DNA of 64,000 nt from Thereva unica (lineage: Eukaryota; Arthropoda; Insecta; Diptera; Therevidae), in assembly GCA_949987705.1 (NCBI GenBank), contig OX465281.1:167042516-167106515 (forward strand), read 5' to 3'. Below, piece after piece: positions 61,701-64,000 of this stretch. The position numbers and the translations under genes are program-made. The notes beneath the pieces were generated by a model. The model was not told the DNA's origin, searched no databases, and was given only the letters and a program-made list of their open reading frames with translations. The stretch's first letter is position 1; the number at the start of each line of letters is the position of its first letter.

Positions 61701-63956
61701 ACGATTATAGCGAAAATTTTCTTGCAAAAACTGTGGATGGCTAAGCTTGACTGGGATGAAAAGATACCTGCCGAACTTTTAACAACATGGCAACGCTATC
61801 GGGAAGACTTAAATAATCTTAACAACATCAAAGTCAACCGATGGGTGGGCACAACTAATCCACAATCACATCTTGAGCTGCATGGGTTTTGCGACGCCTC
61901 CTTAAACGCATATGCTGCAGTAGTATATCTCCGAGTCGTTTACGGACATAACAACATGCAAGTATCGTTAATTGCTGCAAAAACCCGGGTCAGCCCCTTG
62001 AAAACTATATCACTACCACGCCTTGAACTGTGCGGCGCCACATTATTAGCTGAGCTTCTAGCCTGGGTTCAACAGGAGCCATACTTAAAGGATATTCCTG
62101 TTTATGCATGGTCTGATTCAACCGTGGTATTATCATGGCTACAAGAGCATCCATCTAAGTGGAAGGTGTTTGTGGCTAATCGCGTGTCCACCATTCATTC
62201 TAGCCTCCCGCGAGCAGTATGGCAGCATGTAAGGTCTGAGGATAATCCTGCTGACAGTTCCACACGAGGATTATCACTCACAGAGCTCCAATCGCATGAT
62301 CTATGGTGGGCTGGTCCACCCTGGCTAAGTAAGGACCGAGAATATTGGCCAAAGCGAAATCTGGAAGTACCTCCTGAACCGATCCCCGAAGAAAGAAGAG
62401 AAACCACTATCTTCATCGCTCAAGCTCAGAATCCCAACTTCACACTACTACGTTGTTATTCAACTTTAGGAAGACTTCTTCGAGTTACAGCCTACTGTTA
62501 TCGTTTTGTCCGTAATGCTTTACTTAATCAGGCTCAGAGACAAATGGGCATTCTCACCACCGCTGAAAAGAACAAAGCTCTTCAAAAATGGATACATATC
62601 GTACAGCAATCCTCGTTCACTACGGAACTATCTGATCTAACTCAAAACAAGAGCATGTCCCCCAAAAGTACATTACGGATGCTTAGTCCATTTGTCGATG
62701 AACACGGCCTTCTACGAGTTGGTGGACGATTAAAAAATGCCACTCTATCGTATGATGAAAGATGTCCAATCATCCTGCCTAAAGACAGTCACCTTACGTG
62801 GCTGCTGATTGATGATGCACATCAGAAAACCTTGCATGGCGGTACGCAGCTTACACTACACTATCTCCGTAGTAAATATTGGATTCAGAGTGGAAGAAGC
62901 ACAGTCAGGTTTTTCATCCGAAGATGTCTCGTCTGTTATCGCTACAGGGCGCAGGTGAAGAATCAAATCATGGCAAATCTACCGGCGGACAGAGTACGAC
63001 CGTCGAAACCGTTCACAAACAGTGGAGTCGACTTCGCCGGTCCATTTTCTATAAAACCCATGAAAGGCCGTGGGCGAACCATCATCAAATCATATGTAGC
63101 CATATTTGTATGCTTCGCAACTCGTGCAATTCACCTAGAACTTGTAATGGATTTAACCACTGAGGCCTTTTTAGCCGCCTTCAAAAGGTTCATTGCTCGA
63201 CGCGGACCTTGCTTAAAGCTGTATAGTGACAATGCCACAAATTTTGTTGGCGCTGCCAAACAATTAGCCCAACACCTCCGTCAACTCAACCAGGACACTA
63301 ATCTAATGGAAGTACTAGCCGATCGGGGCACCGAATGGCACTTTATTCCCCCTGTGACACCTCACTTCGGAGGCCTCTGGGAAGCTGGCGTCAAATCGTT
63401 TAAACACCATTTTAGAAGAGTTGTTGGTGATCACAGGCTGTCCATAGAAGAAATGTTAACCTTGACAGCTCAGATTGAGGCGTGCCTGAACTCGCGCCCC
63501 CTTCATTCTATCAACGATGACCCTAACGATCTTCAAGCATTAACGCCTGGTCATTTCCTCACAGGAGGCAATCTGATTACTGTTCCGGAGCCGAGCGTTA
63601 TTGATAAACCCATAAATCGATTAACGCGGTGGCAACTTGTTCATCATATGTACGAGCAACTTTGGCAACGTTGGCATAAGGAATATCTGCAGGCAATACA
63701 ACTGCGCAACAAATGGGAGCGAAAGCAGGATCCAGTGCGGATCAATGACCTTGTCCTGATTAAGGAGGATAAAGTACCCCCATCTAAATGGCTCATAGGG
63801 AGAGTCGTTGAGCTTCATCCTGGCGATGACGGCAACATTCGAGTCGTCACCATCAAACATAAAAATGGATGCAGTAAACGTCCAATTGTTAAACTGTGTG
63901 TACTTCCTAACAATGGCGATCCTAATCAAAATTTGCCATGGCGGGCGGATCCGTAA
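58743..63956 (+). CDS. gag-pol: gag-pol polyprotein of BEL-E
   Basis: 1737 codons without a break. Gag: KLNLPTFKGSYLEWPSFRGTY and MHYLKSAVSGEAATLI (DUF1759-type, residues about 120-270), Cys/His knuckles (CTCCHGKHILLFC, CSNCLRNNHKLQEC, CKQCQQKHHTMLH). Protease-like domain: ALLDQCSESSFI with Asp at 464; the residue where BEL-M has Gly (DPGS) is Cys. RT: TTTKLRVVFNGS, FTADIEKMFRQI, YVDD (873-876). Pao peptidase-like/RNase H region (ELHGFCDASLNAYAAV, SDSTVVLSWL). Integrase: HHCC, Asp 1430 (VDFAGP), Asp 1496 (YSDNATNF), Glu 1547 (LWEAGVK), and the BEL C-terminal domain. It makes particle, RT and integrase from one frame. The ATG follows an open stretch, so an upstream start by splicing is possible. 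Confidence 0.93.
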   Translation: MEERLEVKLNFYAERIENFKTNLLKTGRDKRTEGFLTARIQLLHSYWAQFQDTHDSCYDTATSEQLQNLDTTIFYKIEEVYMETIGWIQDQIDALRPQTTGTPDAHSSFNSPKPFYPRQLIENLPKLNLPTFKGSYLEWPSFRGTYQSLIHDNEVLTDIQKMHYLKSAVSGEAATLINHLAITAENYYSAWDILQARYENKRVLVTLNLKGILSLQRMSTESYNEVRRVPDDFTQAVTQLKNLDRPVQHWDDWLVFLLVNKLDYNTRKEWENSLKLSNELPTFNALSEFLQFKLRTLHALTDNVLLEPKTTTPRSRTMRPQTTYPRSYHVSSRRSCTCCHGKHILLFCPQFRAKSVTERLEFLHHNKLCSNCLRNNHKLQECPSVNRCKQCQQKHHTMLHDYNSTISSETKAKDSPSSTTQLESPTRSHLSSISYTPRRVLLTTASVLVQSPDGRIIRARALLDQCSESSFITTSLVNNLRLHKQRIRIPVFGVGDCHAGTAETFVYHNIMSSVDPTYAISVQSLVLPTLTHLLPSQNFQPSTWPHIKGLKLADPEYHLPSRIDLILGVDVYTRVLLDGVRRGPAGAPIAQSTSLGWILSGPVQEDHSNNNITLRSHCALIDVDTTLRRFWEVEDITKRVLLTPEEEECETHFLQFHRRDHQGRYVVKLPIKSNAAPLGDSRKVAMATLLRLEKRLQHDPNLYSAYSDFLEEYLKLGHMERVPQEDANRDRRYYLPHHAVLKPSSTTTKLRVVFNGSQKSASGISLNDQLHIGPKLQNEIFNVILKWRFYPLVFTADIEKMFRQILVDKSDADLQRILWRRSSTEPVDCYRLLTVTYGTACAPYLACKTLLQLAEDHQLECPSAAAIIRENFYVDDALFGAFDEQSALQAKTELRNLLSKGGFKLRKWLTNSSNLIDDIPEEDREIAAPEKLVTDSNIKTLGLKWNSATDKFTFSIHLSQIDSFTKRSILSDISRVYDPLGWLSPTTIIAKIFLQKLWMAKLDWDEKIPAELLTTWQRYREDLNNLNNIKVNRWVGTTNPQSHLELHGFCDASLNAYAAVVYLRVVYGHNNMQVSLIAAKTRVSPLKTISLPRLELCGATLLAELLAWVQQEPYLKDIPVYAWSDSTVVLSWLQEHPSKWKVFVANRVSTIHSSLPRAVWQHVRSEDNPADSSTRGLSLTELQSHDLWWAGPPWLSKDREYWPKRNLEVPPEPIPEERRETTIFIAQAQNPNFTLLRCYSTLGRLLRVTAYCYRFVRNALLNQAQRQMGILTTAEKNKALQKWIHIVQQSSFTTELSDLTQNKSMSPKSTLRMLSPFVDEHGLLRVGGRLKNATLSYDERCPIILPKDSHLTWLLIDDAHQKTLHGGTQLTLHYLRSKYWIQSGRSTVRFFIRRCLVCYRYRAQVKNQIMANLPADRVRPSKPFTNSGVDFAGPFSIKPMKGRGRTIIKSYVAIFVCFATRAIHLELVMDLTTEAFLAAFKRFIARRGPCLKLYSDNATNFVGAAKQLAQHLRQLNQDTNLMEVLADRGTEWHFIPPVTPHFGGLWEAGVKSFKHHFRRVVGDHRLSIEEMLTLTAQIEACLNSRPLHSINDDPNDLQALTPGHFLTGGNLITVPEPSVIDKPINRLTRWQLVHHMYEQLWQRWHKEYLQAIQLRNKWERKQDPVRINDLVLIKEDKVPPSKWLIGRVVELHPGDDGNIRVVTIKHKNGCSKRPIVKLCVLPNNGDPNQNLPWRADP

Positions 63957-63980
63957 GGATTTATATGATTCGTAAACACG

Positions 63981-64000
63981 AAGGCGGGCGGAATGTATAA
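63981..64000 (+). repeat. polypurine tract and first 7 bp of BEL-E 3' LTR
   Basis: AAGGCGGGCGGAA (63981-63993) precedes TGTATAA, the start of the 5' LTR sequence. The LTR continues beyond the window. Confidence 0.8.

Larger units (their letters stand above)
57584..64000 (+). mobile_element. BEL-E: apparently intact BEL/Pao element
   Basis: 5' LTR 57584-58005, tRNA-Tyr-type PBS, leader, one gag-pol frame (58743-63956), polypurine stretch and the first 7 bp of the 3' LTR (TGTATAA, 63994-64000) at the window edge. No env. Inserted in GypB-4 pol; the target duplication cannot be seen. Confidence 0.92.

Overview
The window looks like insect (at least arthropod) heterochromatin or a transposon-rich island. 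I see no host gene, no rRNA or tRNA gene and no CRISPR. Almost every base I can assign belongs to LTR retrotransposons stacked inside one another, with two LINE insertions and one MITE. The arthropod assignment rests on BEL/Pao elements, an errantivirus-type gypsy with env, and a TATA plus TCAGTT initiator promoter in one LTR family. Family names below are working labels.

Layout. (1) 1-2887 (+): 3' part of a gypsy with env (GypA-1). (2) 2888-8938 (-): GypB-1, a decayed gypsy inserted in it. (3) 8939-9169: unassigned. (4) 9170-10036 (+): 5' end of a BEL element (BEL-F), joined to the inverted 3' end of BEL-M. (5) 10037 to about 23400 (-): BEL-M, a BEL/Pao element with gag, pol and a chuvirus-like glycoprotein env, split by GypB-3 (10452-16229, TSD GTAT). 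GypB-3 itself carries a LINE (12537-14606). (6) 23408-23883: MITE with TAA target duplication. (7) 24509-25600 (+): pol fragment of another gypsy (GypE), broken by a LINE tail. (8) 25824-42866 (+): GypA-2, a gypsy with internally inverted gag-pol, holding GypB-2 (35815-41789, TSD ATAA), the most complete GypB copy with a single 1634-residue gag-pol frame. (9) 42867-57583 (+): GypB-4, inserted in the GypA-2 3' LTR, split in gag by GypC (44051-54282, -, TSD ACCC) and cut in pol by BEL-E. (10) 57584-64000 (+): BEL-E, with an intact 1737-residue gag-pol, running off the right edge.

Insertion order by nesting: GypA-2 before GypB-2 and GypB-4; GypB-4 before GypC and BEL-E; BEL-M before GypB-3, and GypB-3 before its LINE. 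GypC has two 1126-bp LTRs that look identical by eye, and BEL-E has an open gag-pol, so these are the youngest.

The most interesting signal is at the gag/pol junctions. Three different gypsy families (A, B, C) all carry GGGAAAC in the correct zero-frame phase for -1 ribosomal frameshifting, each followed by a 7-8 nt spacer and a potential stem-loop. In GypB the stem shows a compensatory base-pair change between copies. Two GypB copies have lost this signal through different deletions, and both now read gag-pol in one frame. All comparisons were made by eye; identity values need alignment.
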